Source of the DNA: Anthonomus grandis grandis
Taxonomy: Eukaryota > Arthropoda > Insecta > Coleoptera > Curculionidae
Direction: 5' to 3'
Assembly (NCBI RefSeq): GCF_022605725.1
Contig: NC_065550.1
Location: 26,602,262-26,666,261, forward strand
Length of the DNA: 64,000 nucleotides
The notes below the pieces were generated by a model. That model was not told where the DNA came from. It made no database searches and worked only from the letters and a program-made list of their open reading frames with translations. Made by a program: the position numbers and the translations under genes. Of this stretch, positions 30,709 through 42,899 are shown one piece after another (positions within the stretch are counted from its first letter, which is position 1; the number at the start of each line of letters is the position of its first letter).

Positions 30709-33430
30709 TTAGTTAATTAGTTAATGCTTTATTGTCAGAAAATTTACATTTTATCGACAAAGCTAAAGGAAAAAAAAAATACAAATATAAACAAATAAAG
30801 ATAAAAAAAATACTCAGACAAAATACACACAAAGTAAATAGGTACATAACAAAACAAAAATACTGTACAAATTATCAAATTGTACAATTTGGTCGAAATA
30901 CATAAATAAAATAAAATAATTTTTATATAAAAATATATACACAATTATATGTATAAAATTGTCAAAAACCTTAGTCTCAAAGAAAAAAAAGAAACATACA
31001 ATAAAATAAAACATACAATAAGAAGCAGGCAAACATTTTGCAAATAATAGGTAGCTAATAACGCCAGTGTGTGTGCTTTAAAAGGAAATATTAAAGAAGT
31101 CTTCTACTGTATATAGGGCTTTTTGCAGTAGTAAAGATTTTAGGGCATTGCGAAAACAACTAAAAGTAGTCATCGATTTTATTACGGAAGGCAGATGGTT
31201 GTGCATTTTTATTGCTGCATAAAGTATAGAGTTCTTTACTAATTCCGAACGTGGAATTGGCAGATGAAGCTTATGATCAACGTTCCTTAGTGAATAGCTG
31301 TGGGATGGTCTTTCTGGAATCTGCGACACATGTTTGCGGATAAGGCAGATAGATTCAAATATAAATAACGAGGGAAGAGTAATAATCGTATATTTTATAA
31401 AATTTACTTGGCAGTGAGCTCTACTATCAAGTCCTAATAAGTAGCGAAGCGCTCTCTTTTGAAGTTTAAATATACGCTCAAATTGGGTCTTGCAGCATGT
31501 TCCCCAGAATGGAAGGGCGTAACGAAGATGTGACTCAAAAAGAGCATAATAAACTGTTTTGGCCGTGAAAAAGCCTAATTCTCTTGAGATTGATCTTATG
31601 GCAAAACATGCCGAGCTTAGTTTTTTAGATAACGTATCTATGTGCAAATCCCATTTCAAAGAGCCGTCCACAACAAGACCCAAGAACTTGACAGACTCAA
31701 CAACTTCCAAACTGGTATTGTTTAGAATAAATGGGGGAATGGTCGTTTTATATGATAAGACTTTAGCTTTTGAGAGATTTAGCCATAAAAAATTGGAATC
31801 GCACCACGATTTAATGAAGACCAAGTCGTTGGAAATTGTTGTATGCAGTGTCATTGCATTCGGATTGCTACAAGTGAAGCTAGTATCATCAGCAAAAGAA
31901 CAGATTTTTCCGCTTATATTCAGACTGTCCAGGTCATTTATAAACAGCAGAAAGAGCATAGGACCCAAAACGGAACCTTGAGGTATACCACATTCAATTG
32001 GTTTACAAGAAGATCTTGACGTATCGACCTTTACAAGTTGACTTCTGTTGTACAAATATGACTTAAACCATTGAAGGGATATACCTCTGAATCCATAGTG
32101 CTGCAATTTGTTAATTAAAATAATGTGGTTTACGCAATCGAAAGCCTTTGAAAAGTCACAGAAAATTGTTGCTGTTAAGTAATTTTTGTTGATATTTGAA
32201 TAAACGCTGTTAAATAGGGAGAACATAGCATCGTTGGTGCATTTTTTGCTCAGAAATCCAAAGTGATACGGGGTTAAGATATTTTAACAAAAATGACAAA
32301 AACCTTTTTTTAGCCAGGCGTTCTATGATCTTTGAGAGGGTTGGAAGAAGTGCAATTGGACGATAGTTTGAGGCTTGATCTTTATCTTCTCCTTTATGTA
32401 ATGGAATGATTATTGCAGTTTTAAGGCAGTTTGGAAAGACCCCATTTTGAAATGATATGTTGATTAGGTCTACTAAATGGATTAGAGTACAATCAAGCAG
32501 GCATATTTGAAAACATTTTAAGAGTAAGCCCATCTGTACCAGCTGATGATTTGTTTTTTATTTCGTTAATTGTACTTTGAAGTTCTGTAAATGGTACTGG
32601 CGTAAAAAAGAAATTGTGCAAATTTTCATTAGAGAGATATGATAGAGGATCATCAGAAGGTGTTATGGTGGTCATTAGATTTTTTGCCACGTTTACAAAG
32701 TAATTGTTTAGGTCCTCGGGTGATGTAGAGATAGTGCTAGTTGAGGTAGACTTATTTCTTAGGTCGTTAACAATAGACCATGTTTCTTTAGCTACATTGC
32801 CAGATTTTGCCAGCCTCCCACTGTAATAGATTTCTTTTGCAGCTTTAATTGTTTTAAGATAAGTTTTCCCACACTGCTGGATGTAATTATGAAAAGCAAT
32901 AGATTCTGAGAACTTTTTTAGGTAGGAAAGTGAGCGCATGTTTTTTGCCGATACATGAAGACCTTTGGAGGACCAGGGCTTTTGTTTTTTAGTTTTAATT
33001 GGCCTTAGAGGAAAAGATATATTTGCAATATCTAAAAAATCTGGAAAAAGAATCTGGAAAACTCATTATCGACATCATTTGAAAGAAAGTTCCAGTTTTC
33101 CGTTAGACAATGATTCTTAAAATTTAAAAAATTATTTTTGTTATAAACACGGCGTAATTTACGCAAAGTGCTATTGTTAATTGAATCCAAAGAGAAGCTG
33201 GTTAGTTAGTTAAGCTTCATGATCTGAAAAGCCCGAACTGAAAACAGTACAATTTAAGAGTTCTGGAGCAAAGGATGATACTACGTAATCGATGGTGGTG
33301 GAGCTATTTTTAGTTATTCTGGTGGGTGAATCTATGTGCATTATCAAGCCCATTGACTCGAATATAGACTGGAGTGATTCTTGGGCAGCACTTTTCATTT
33401 TGGACTTTTTTGTGAGGCTTTATATACGGT
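30709..33430 (-). mobile_element. jockey-like LINE, 5'-truncated
   Basis: Minus-strand LINE whose 3' end abuts the mariner transposase relic at about 30709. It ends in TAAC/TAA-type repeats (TTAGTTAGTTAATTAGTTAA on the plus strand). A 3' UTR of about 370 bp precedes the polymerase. Its 5' end lies within the endonuclease domain, giving 2.7 kb in total. It is the best preserved LINE of the window. Confidence 0.85.
31078..33430 (-). pseudogene. LINE ORF2: endonuclease end, reverse transcriptase, tail
   Basis: Order on the minus strand: endonuclease remnant (HIDSPTRITKNSSTTIDYVV, then SSGFSDHEA with the SDH motif) at 33398-33210; a linker (32939-32493) with AGTDGLTLKMF; NYRPIALLPTLSKIIERL (32533-32210); then a 382-codon open frame (32226-31078). 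The open frame has FCDFSKAFDCVNH, CGIPQGSVLGPMLFLLFIND, SFADDTSFT (catalytic DD) and KFLGLVVDGSLKW. The tail region ends at TAA near 31078. Frameshifts separate the blocks, and a stop follows SDHEA, so the copy is dead. The motifs fit jockey-group LINEs. It would copy its own RNA at a nicked target. Confidence 0.87.
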
Positions 33431-34841
33431 GCGGCATACAAATTCGGAACAATTACAGCAATTAATAATAACAGCTATAGTGAATTTGCGTACTGGTCCC
33501 ATTATAGTTTTTGAATGCGATAAAATGCATTACGAGATTATAGGAAATGTGTGTATGTAAAAGGGAAACAATTTTGAACAATTATTATGAAATATTTTGA
33601 TACAATTTTTAAAAAGGAGGAAATTAATACATTTATATAAAAAAAAATTAATAAAGCTTTTTTGAAAATTCATAGTTCTTATAGTCAACTTTTCATATGC
33701 TATAGTCAGCATATGAAAAGTTGTCTAGAACCAAAAAAAACTTAAATTTTTTTAAAGCTTAATGACTTATCTAAGTAATTTTAAAACTAAATTTCCACTT
33801 ATTTCCAATAAGAGATGGCATAACTACTATAATTTTCATAGCGGTACGCCTCGCTTTCAAAAAATTAAAATAGGGTTTTTTCACATTTCACTCGAAAACC
33901 TTAAGGTTATGTGAGAAAAGTATATATACAAAAACTAGATTTTTTTATCACCTTTAATTTTGTTAAAAAGCATTTTTTTCTCAGGCAATTATTTGTTGCA
34001 ATAAAAACTTTTTTTTCCTTAATCTTACCCTTCCCCCCCCCCCATCCACCCCGTACAACTTAGAGAGTAAGAAATTGTTTTCAAAAATCATTGTTTTCTT
34101 CGTTCTTCGTTTTCTTTGTTCTTCATTACTTTCGTCGTTAATATCTAATCTAATAACATAGTTTGTTTATTTGAATTTGATATAATTATTCATATGTATA
34201 TTAATAAATATTTAATACGAAACCAGTACTAATAAATTGAATATTATGAACAAAAAACGGTGATTTTTCAAAAGAATTTCTTACTGTTTATTTATACATA
34301 ATTTGTCATTCTGTCATGACCTCCATAAAAACAATACGGCATTGTTTTCATAGAGATACATGACCACGGCCTATTAAAGCTAGCTATTAAAATAATAGCT
34401 AATTATTTTACAAAAATTGTCTCTTATTTGTTCATTTTTAAAAATAGTGTTATATATTTTTAAAAAGGAAAAAATAAAACGTATTTTTCTTTTTAAAAGA
34501 ACATAAGTTTATTTTTCATCTCAAAATTCTAAATCATTACAGAGACAACCAAATCATTACAAAGACAACCAACATTTGGTTGTCTCTGATCATTACAATA
34601 AAACAGATAACATAATCGTCGTCTCCGGGAGAATTCCTACCAAAACCATTTTTTACATTTTTAGTATGTTAAATAATAAAAGAGATACAAGAGAGGCTCC
34701 GAAATCTAAAATTTTTAAATCACTCTGTAGAAGAGAAACTATTACAGATGACAACGGTATATATCGTTTTATAAAAAAAGTAGGCCAGTAATGCGAAAAG
34801 TCCATGGATCTATCTTCTATAAGAACCTACAAAAGTGTTCA
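33431..34841. other. no gene seen; poly-C run and an unassigned open stretch
   Basis: AT-rich DNA up to the right TIR. A run of eleven C lies at 34033-34043. TTGGTTGTCTCTG and CAGAGACAACCAA near 34540-34590 form a small inverted repeat (flanking a short loop). The 71-codon stretch 34576-34791 has no motif I know. Confidence 0.45.
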
Positions 34842-34880
34842 AATTTGGATACCCTTTACATACTTAATTAGCACCCTGTA

Positions 34881-35206
34881 TGTATGAGTAACTTTTACTT
34901 GAATTCTTGTATAGTTTTATTATTATTTTATTGTTTGTTTTTTCCATTCGCTTGTTTATTATTTTATTTGTTTTTTTATCCTTTAAGTTTTACAGTCTAG
35001 TTTTACCCTATTTTCTTGACATTTTTTCGTTTATAATGTATTATTTATTAATTGTTTATAATTTGTTTTCAGTTTTGTAAATAAGGACATTGACCTCTTC
35101 TTATATAAAAATATTTGTTAGATCTGTCAATAATTGTACTTTAATTGATAAAAATTAATATTTTGTTTTATATTTGGAACAAATGTTTATAACCCCAAAA
35201 AAATTA
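34881..35206. other. no recognised feature
   Basis: T-rich spacer between the mariner end and the GC-rich block. Nothing seen. Confidence 0.45.
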
Positions 35207-35490
35207 CTAAGCCCCTGGACCGGATTTATCCCAGATCGAGCTGAGGGTACAGTGGAGAGTGGAGGCAGCGACGTCGTGACGGCGACGTCCAGGAGAAGCG
35301 GGGAGGATCCCAACAGCTGATCTCTTACCGACGGCGACGCCAGGTCGGAGCTTCGCCGCCGGTAGTTCTGGATACGCGACGATCCAGAGCCGTCCGTTTC
35401 GTTGTGCCAGATTCGTTTCGGAACGGGTTCGGATCATCGCGACGTAGGTAAAAATAAACGTGCGGAATTTTAGGCGCCCGCTTTTCACTA
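35207..35490. other. GC- and CpG-rich island of about 280 bp
   Basis: An abrupt switch from AT-rich DNA to a block dense in CG dinucleotides (such as GGCAGCGACGTCGTGACGG), then back to AT-rich DNA. The minus strand is open for 93 codons, starting MKSGRLKFRT and ending WDKSGPGA. The plus strand has a possible GTAG|GTAAAA donor near 35448. It could be a CpG-rich promoter or first exon of the host gene continuing at 58283, or a GC-rich dispersed repeat. The sharp edges and long frame do not decide between these. Confidence 0.45.
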
Positions 35491-35805
35491 TACGGGCTTT
35501 TCGGACTGAAATAAGTATTTTTAATGGTCGATTAAGTAAGTATTGAGGCTTTTTTTTTAGATTTTATTAATGGTGGCTTTTTTTTGGAGTTGTCTAATTT
35601 TAAAAGTTTTTTCGTTGTTTTGTTATTGCTTGCCAAGAACAGATTGAGAAGGTTATTCTATTGGGTTGTAAGAGAATATTTAAATTATAAAAAAATTAAC
35701 AATAGTAGTAGCATCAAAACATGAAATAAATATTGAAAATCGAATATTTGACAAATATGTCTTAAGCCACTCTTTTTAAGGTTAAGTCAATATTCGAATT
35801 AAATA
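35491..35805. other. no recognised feature
   Basis: T-rich spacer. Nothing seen. Confidence 0.45.
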
Positions 35806-36540
35806 TACCGGGTGATGCATCGCTAAGCTGGTCATAGGCAGGTCCAAATAAATTATGATATTTTCAAATGTTTTTTTCATCCTACCAAATTTCATTACTT
35901 TTTAATAAGCGATGTAGAATTTACCTGAAAAAAAAAACAAAATATGAAACTACCAGCCTAATTTATCCGTATGTTATGTCAAAGTTTTGTCATCTATTTA
36001 TTTAGTGGTCAGTATGAATAATTATTACACTAAGAGAAATTTTGAAAAGTCTCCGAGATGTTCTCTCCGAATTTCCTTGATATGTAGGAATTTTCCATGT
36101 AAAGCAACAATGTAGAATATTGTTAATAACTTTAAGACTAAGGATACAGTAATTAGCAAATGCAAGAGTTGGAGAAAATAATTCAGATTTTGAAATGTTA
36201 TTTCATGTTAAAAAAATAAAGGAATTAGTAACGGAACTCTTGGAGAAGTTATAGGAAAAAATCATAGTATAATATTGCGCACACTAAAAAAATACAAATA
36301 CCATACATCATCACCCAAATATCAGAAAGGCTATGAAATCCGAAGAGCAAATTTCTGTTTTGAAGTTTGGGAAAGGGCGAATAACCACAATAATTTTTAC
36401 GAAATGTTTGTTTTATGGACCAATGCACCTTTACCTTGCATAAATAATAATAACTTATCTTGGAGAAATAAAACGAGTTCGTTAAAACAAATTGGTATTT
36501 TATTTATGACACGCAGAAGTTCTCAATGATGATGTGAGCT
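35806..36540 (+). mobile_element. mariner relic, same family as 15514-17409
   Basis: The left end TACCGGGTGATGCATCGC at a TA matches TACCGGGTGGTGCGTCGCC of the intron-5 mariner. A transposase fragment follows in the same orientation. No matching right end is found before 36.8 kb, so the copy is truncated or heavily decayed. Confidence 0.65.
36275..36529 (+). pseudogene. mariner transposase fragment
   Basis: Reads MRTLKKYKYHTSSPKYQKGY, then EVWERANNHNNFYEMFVLWT. It parallels LRTLKKHKYYSYKFEKHQEL and EIMERANNDRNFLRNICFID of the intron-5 mariner. The first catalytic Asp position falls in a degraded VLWTNA. The rest of the domain is not recognisable. Confidence 0.7.
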
Positions 36541-36640
36541 GATGGTGAGAATATGTATAATGGCATTGCCATCTTGGAAACCCCTAATAGACACAATAGG
36601 TTGATTGAATCAAGTCAAAATTGAGTAAATTGACGTTCAA

Positions 36641-36722
36641 GTGCCGTTTAGAAATTTGAAATATCCCAAAAAAAAGCCAACATAGTGCAAATTTGGAATA
36701 TTTCAAATTTCTAAACCGCTTT
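36641..36722. repeat. hairpin of about 80 bp
   Basis: GCCGTTTAGAAATTTGAAAT and, inverted, GCGGTTTAGAAATTTGAAAT lie about 30 bp apart and pair over about 25 bp. It could be a foldback scar or a small MITE core. Confidence 0.65.
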
Positions 36723-36779
36723 TCATTGAGCATCAGCTTGCACAGCTTTGGCCTAATTTAACCGACCTTGCTTTTACAG

Positions 36780-36815
36780 AATGGTGAGCCTCGAATTTGA
36801 GACACCCTGTGCTTA
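36780..36815. repeat. solo TIR-like end
   Basis: CGAATTTGAGACACCCTGTG resembles, inverted, the end of the short MITE at 61107-61260 (CAGGGTGTCCCAAATTCG). It may be one end of a decayed TA-type element. Confidence 0.4.
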
Positions 36816-37265
36816 AACCTAAATAAACTAAGGAATTTAAATAAGGCAATATGGTAAATTTCACTAAAAAGTTTAGTACAACTAAGAATATATATTATTT
36901 ATTATCACTAATTGCTTTATTTAAATCAATAATACTGGTTATTTAAAATTACAAACCGTCTAGTAACCACAGAAATTTTCTTCATAGAAATAACTAAAGC
37001 ACCTTGTTATTACAATAATACAAAAAGATATCATTAAATAAACTCACAACTAACCTTTACTAAATGGGATTGCTAGACCTTAATAAATTGTTATTTAAAG
37101 TTACTAAGGGCTTTATTTCAAATAACTAAAGCCACTTAGTCATCACTGTCGTCAGTAGCTTAGTAAGTATAACTAAATCGCTTTAGTTAATTCTACTAAT
37201 AATGCTTTAATAATGTTTTTTTTAACTAAATATACTGCATCAAGTAATAAGAAATGTAATAAGTC
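36816..37265. other. no recognised feature
   Basis: AT-rich DNA with repeated ACTAAG/ACTAAAG-type words but no clear period. Nothing further. Confidence 0.4.
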
Positions 37266-37570
37266 AAATTACGAGACAGTTTTACCACTATAATCAAAAC
37301 TCTTTTATTCTTTCGTATTGTTACTCTGGACACGTGTTTCGCTAACGACGTTAGCATCTTCGGGAGAAGATTAAAAACTGGTTTTAAAACAGTTAATATA
37401 CTTAATACTTCATCTTTGAAATCAAATTACTTACAGTGTTTTTTTTAACCAGTTATCTGTTTTAAAACCACTTTTTAATCATCTCCCGAAGATGCTAACG
37501 TCGTTAGCGAAACACGTGTCGAGAGTAAAAATAAAGAGTTTTGATTAGTGGTAAAACTGTCTCGTAATTT
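37266..37570. repeat. 305-bp foldback element with two hammerhead-like motifs
   Basis: AAATTACGAGACAGTTTTAC at the left end returns inverted at 37551-37570. Arms of about 120 bp surround a short AT-rich centre. Each arm holds GAAGATGCTAACGTCGTTAG followed by CGAAACACGTGTC (plus-strand copy 37486-37520; minus-strand copy about 37330-37366). The core resembles a hammerhead: CCGAAGA, a 6-bp stem GCTAAC/GTTAGC with a GTC loop, GAA, a palindromic ACACGTGT, then C. One extra T sits before the stem and position 4 is C instead of U, so catalytic activity is doubtful. Confidence 0.65.
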
Positions 37571-39004
37571 ATTTTTGTTAACCAAAAGTTATCCCCATTA
37601 AGTCAAAAATAATGAAAATTATAAACTCCTAATAAACTTATAAAAGATGTAAAAAAAATTGCGATAATCGTCTTAAAAGTTATACATATAAAAAAAAATA
37701 TCAATTTGCTGGACCGATAAATATCACTACAATTTTTAACTTATGATTAAAAATTAGAAAAGGAAAAACAATAGTAAAAAAAAAATTAAGAAAAATAACA
37801 TTGAAAAAATAAAAAAAACCTAGAATAAATGAAAAATTTTAATAAAACGGAAATAACAGAAAATTAAAACATAAAAGACAAAAACAAATCCTGAATATAT
37901 ATAGTAACTTTCAGACAAGATTAATTTAAGAAAAATTGACAAAAGTTTAAAAAAATATGGTAGTTATAAAATATCGCCTTTGGTAAATTTAAACGTACCT
38001 TAAGTATATTAATTTAATATAATAATACGTACTTAAATACCACCTTTCCGAACATGTTTTTTAAAATAATGGAAAAACAGTTTATGAGCATTTCTACCGG
38101 TTCACTGTTTCAAACCGTATGTTTTTTTAATATAATAACAAAACATTTATCCTAGTAAAATTATCTCTTCAAGAAAAACAATTATTTCTGGAACGACACT
38201 TCTTAACTACAATGATACAATAAATAATGCCAGGATTCTAAGTAAACTTTACAGAAACAATCAGGGCGAGTTTGCAGAGCCCTTGTGAAAACTAAATCAC
38301 TACTTCCCAGTTATAAACTATTTAATTTAGCCCTAGAAATACAACGGTTCAAAGGCGACGCAATAATCCCCTTTAAAGTTCTCGCGAAGCTCGGATTGCG
38401 ATTTTGGGTTTAGGAAAATTTTGTGATAAATAATGTTGCCCTGAGAAGAAAAACAAAGGGAAAAATAGATAAGAATTAAATTTTCTAATAAAATTATAAT
38501 TTTATCATGTAATTTTAAATTAATTCAATTTCAAAATTCAGATAGTATTCTAAGTTTCAGTTATCATTGATTTTGGTCTGCCGAGCATAGGTATTTTTAT
38601 TTTATTTTGAATTCTTAAAATTGCTTCTAAGTAAAGCTTTCCATATAATAATTCAATATCCTAAATACATTTTTGAAATAAAACGTGTGATTATTTAGTT
38701 TGCTTAAATTATGCAAATGGTACACTGTTACCCCAATGGTGTGGCAAAGTACAAAACACGGGTCAGGCCAGGAAATATGGTAAATTTAGGGGCGGTTGTG
38801 AAGTATTTATGCAAAACTAATGCTACAGTCCTAGAAAGTAAGAATATTAGGGGGAGCATTCATTGCCAAGTATATATAATTGCGTAAATTATCATATAAG
38901 TTTATTATAAATAATTTATTTGAGTCAAGGAGATATAAAAAAATATGTTTTCTTTTTAATTTTATTAATCCACACAGTACAGAAGAAATTAAAGAAAAAA
39001 AAAC
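37571..39004. other. no recognised feature
   Basis: AT-rich DNA, A-rich near 37740-37900. A slightly GC-richer patch at 38340-38400 has no open frame. Nothing supportable. Confidence 0.45.
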
Positions 39005-39520
39005 TTGAACACATCTGGACGAGGAAAATCATATGAAAAAGTCTATGTCCGAAATATATTCGAAATGGCTGACAAATTCCCGGATAGTATGAAAAGTTAT
39101 ATCAAATACGCGAGAGACGGATGTCTAGAAGAAATGTGCCTTGAATATAGAATTTATTTAATATGCCCTTATAAAATAGAAAATGAATTCAAAGATTTGA
39201 GATATATAAGGAATGATTTGGAGTTGCAAGGAATAAAAAATCTGGAATATATAAAAAATTTGAGTTTAAATATTTTGAAAAGAAATACCGTGATTTTGTC
39301 TGTCTGGCAGGAAATTACGGCCGATGCCTAATGACTCAAAAATATATATCAGTAACCCAGACTACAAAGTGACTTCAAATCTCTGGAATAAAATTAAAAA
39401 TTACTTCAAAGGTCTGAAATATATAAGAAATGTCTTTAACCACATGGAAAATATAAAAAATGTCATTTTACTTACAGTTTATATCACTTTATATGTTTAT
39501 ATCACTTTAGGTTTGTATTG
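39005..39520 (+). repeat. worn short repeat with open stretches
   Basis: Words of the type TTGAGATATATAAGGAATGA (39197), CTGGAATATATAAAAAATTT (39241) and CTGAAATATATAAGAAATGT (39414) recur, then GGAAAATATAAAAAATGTCA (39445). The two open stretches (39005-39331 and 39324-39521) mirror these repeats as ...YIRN/...YIKN and begin at non-ATG codons. I do not consider them genes. Confidence 0.45.
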
Positions 39521-41858
39521 AAATTTTTGTTAAAATTTATATAAATATATTTTTTCATTTTGACTTACCACTTTTTATTACAGATATGCAGACTTTAATA
39601 AATTAATTCTTAAATCATCAAGATCCTTAGAAATCCTTGGATCTCGTCAGTCTCTTTTAAGCAGTCTCATTTCTAGAAATCTCTATCTCTGTAATCACTT
39701 TTTAAGGTTAGAATAATAAATAGTGTAAAATCACTTAATTTTAGATTTGTCAATTTCATTTACTAATTCTGTCAAAAGAAGTCCTTTGTTCCTAAAATAA
39801 CTATTAAATAATTCCAACGATACAGGATATATTACGCTTTTATCACTTTCTAAGGTTATACTCTAAGGTTCTTCTGGTTTTTTTGGTCTAGAGCATATGA
39901 ATTTATCATAATAAATTTCTATAGTATTCTTTCAATTAACTGGAGCCTTTATTCTTACGTTTATTGACTACGACCATGGATTTTAATCTCTAAATATCTG
40001 CAATAAAGCTCTTCCCTCTAACACAATTGATTTTTAGTCTTTTTCAATTGCCAAGTTTTGTATAACTATAGTGGCATAGTATTTCAATAAATTTTCGAAT
40101 GTGAAATATAATCCTATTGGACTTCAATTGCTAAATTTCATAATTCTAGTTCTTAGTCTTTAAAGTCTTTGGATACTAGGATATTAAACTATCCTGTCTC
40201 AAGCTCTTGAACTATTATATAAACTAAATTTCTCGTTCTATGACTAGAATGTTTGGCTATTATAATTATGCCTTAGCTTGTTATTAGTTTGTTATTTTAA
40301 TATTTAGTTTTTTTTTTAATTTAATGATTTATTTTTCTAATGTTACTCAAGTTTAAGTTTAAGAAAATTCCAGAAAAAAATTTTGAACTTAATTTGAGAT
40401 ATCATAAGCTTAATTTTGATTTCTATTTCTTTTATCATAAGCAAAAAAACAAGAATGAGACAAGAAAAGAAGGCGAAGAGAAACAACGAGAAAAAAAAGC
40501 AGAACGATTAAAAGCAATAAGTATATATTTATTAAAAATAACGCTAATAAGAAGAAATTAAAGTACTTGAAGGTAAAATTGGTTAAACCGTGAACAATAA
40601 AAAAAGCAGGTGAGAAAAAGTAAAAAATGACAAGACGACAGATTACTATTGAATTATACATTAAATCAATAGTTAAAAAAATTAATAAATTATAAACCCT
40701 TGAAGTTTAAGAAAGTTAAAAATATATTCAAGCTTGACAAAAAGATGGTTGATTTACAACTAAACAATATAAACATAAATTACCTAACTATAAATATTAA
40801 ATCATATATATTCCTGGAACGTTCAGATAATGTCTTACGACCTATAAAATACCAAATAAACTGATTAACCGCCATTTCTTAACTTCCTTGCCGCTAAAGA
40901 AAAGCTATGACCCCAAGAGACTTTATAGCTTCTTTCCATCTTATACGAAGGGCATTGCGGCATTATTCATGAAAAATGAAAGGAAAAACATTTTTGCTCC
41001 AGTAACACACGAAGGATAAAAATCCAATTCAATCGTGTCAGTCCGATATGCCATGTGTAGTTAATCTGGAATCCATTGGAAAAAAATTCACTCACCTTTC
41101 ATTTCTGGATGAATCTCTGTTTTTTTACTTTTGATTGAAACTGACCGCTTGAGTTATTATTGGGATTGAATTTCTCTGTGAAGATAACTAGTAATATCAG
41201 GAATTATTATGAAAGTTTGTTTATTTTTATGTGGTTAATATCTAGTGTTTTATTGTTAGTTTTACCGAATAGTTTTTCGTATACTCAAGAGCGGATTTAC
41301 GAAATTGGATGTAGCTCACCATAATTCGCACATCTAAGGTGCTCTTAAATGATATGTACGTGGACGATGCTCTTTCTGATGGCGATACCATCATGGCAGG
41401 TCCTCAGATAAAATATGAGTTAACTGAATTGCTGAGGTGGCTTAATTTATTTATTTTTTTTTAAATTGGTAATTTTATTTAAAATTGGTATTTTTCACTA
41501 CTGCGTTGTCTTTTGGCGAGAATTTTGCAAACTCATCCAGGAGCTGAGGGTGTTTTTAAGTGTACATAATTAAGACTTCTAATGGTATTTTACAAAGACC
41601 TACGTCTAAATTATGTCTTTTGCTTAGTTTTCACAGTACAAAAAAGTTATTAAATTATTCAAGTGTATTTTATTTTATTATATTTAATTTCTTATTTTAT
41701 TTTTATTATCTATGAGTATTAGCATTTTTCCTTTTGTTTAGTAAAATAAGTGGGTTATTTTAAGGTCGGCGGTATGTTTAATAGTTGCTTTAAAACAACA
41801 TTATTATCATTGAATGAATAGTATGGTATATTGTGTGTATTTATATTTGGAAATAGTG
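39521..41858. other. long AT-rich stretch without recognised genes
   Basis: Short pyrimidine-rich repeats such as TAGAAATCTCTATCTC occur at 39620-39690. The rest shows no coding motif, TIR or tandem array. It may be intron of a plus-strand gene or intergenic. Confidence 0.4.
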
Positions 41859-42125
41859 TTAATGCGATTTGATGCTAATTTTTGTCCCGTCTAATACGCC
41901 TTGTTTGAGCAGGCCATTTTTTGGTACCAAAAAACTACTGGACCCCTGATAAAATGTGGCTCCGACAGTTAAGAAATGCATGAATAGTCGACCTTGCAAC
42001 GACACTCGACAGAGAACGTTTTTGACCGTAAACAGGTAAGTGTGGGCTTTATAAAAGTTAAGGTCTACCAAAACGACCCAAATATTGGAAATCGTAGGAA
42101 ACGGTACAAACAACAAGGATAGCAA
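41859..42125 (-). pseudogene. possible PIF/Harbinger transposase trace
   Basis: In one minus frame RSLSSVVARSTIHAFLNCRS is reminiscent of the DVVARWPGSTHDSFI-type motif of Harbinger transposases. Another frame gives an 88-codon open stretch ending GVLDGTKISIKSH. The order is not that of the family, and no ends were found. Weak. Confidence 0.2.
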
Positions 42126-42899
42126 ACTTTGTAACTAAAACTAGTTTTGCCTTAGTGGAAACAAAACTAAAATAACCTAATGGGTCTTGTAGGTTAATAT
42201 TGATTCAATACTGAATAATACAATAAACGCATGGAATTTGTGATTGGGAATCATCAAGACTTAGCGACTAATATAATTATGACGTAGCAGAGAATCGTTA
42301 AGCATAATGTCCCTCCAATGTCAAAACCTTGTAGTTTTGAGAAAACCCCCATTTAATATTGGAATGAACACTAAAAATACACCTTTTTTTTAGAGTGCTG
42401 ACGTATAATTAGAATTGGTCACTGTTCGAGTTGCAAATTAAATTTATATTGATTGTTAATTTTTTTATTTAATTCGTTATTTTGACATAAAGGCGAAAAA
42501 TTGAAAATTTGCACATTCGTGGTTTTGGCATTGAGGGGATGATAATATAGACCATTCTTAGTTGAAATGATGTTACAGTGCCACTTTGTGAAGTGAGGTC
42601 AGAGTAACAAGTCGATATTTTATGGCAATGGCCACTTTTGTTAATAGGAATCCCTCGTACTTAACAAATAAGGATTGGTATGCATCTGAAATGGCAATAA
42701 CTGCTTAGGGTCGAAATGTGTCTCATGTACCATTTTATATCATTTTCTCTCTTTAAGTATAGGCCTCTCTCATATATGTGCTATTTAATACCAAGCCTTC
42801 ACCTTTTTCAGATCATTATACTATCTCTGTTTAAATCTTCCCTAGGGAAGTTTAAGCGTTTCTTTTCTCTCCTCATGATCACCATCTTATCATTTTACC
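42126..42899. other. no recognised feature
   Basis: AT-rich DNA. Nothing supportable seen. Confidence 0.4.

Larger units (their letters stand above)
28594..34880 (+). mobile_element. mariner-type nest (MITE and LINE inside a relic)
   Basis: The left end TACAGGGTATTAATTAAG (28594) matches, inverted, TACAGGGTGCTAATTAAG ending at 34880, with about 27 bp in common. The next part of the right arm (AAATTTGAACACTTTTGTAGG, inverted) matches 29843-29875 rather than the bases next to the left end. The left arm therefore appears split by about 1.2 kb that includes a MITE (28809-29386). A transposase relic (30117-30706) is cut by a minus-strand LINE (30709-33430). The reading as one 6.3-kb nest is an inference. 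Confidence 0.55.

Noticed and set aside
31559..31981. 140-codon plus-strand open frame
   Set aside because: Antisense of the LINE reverse transcriptase at 31078-32226, with no motif of its own.
37266..37570. Rho-independent terminator or bacterial attachment site reading of the palindrome
   Set aside because: The DNA is clearly eukaryotic (spliced genes, LINEs), and the arms are far longer than a terminator.
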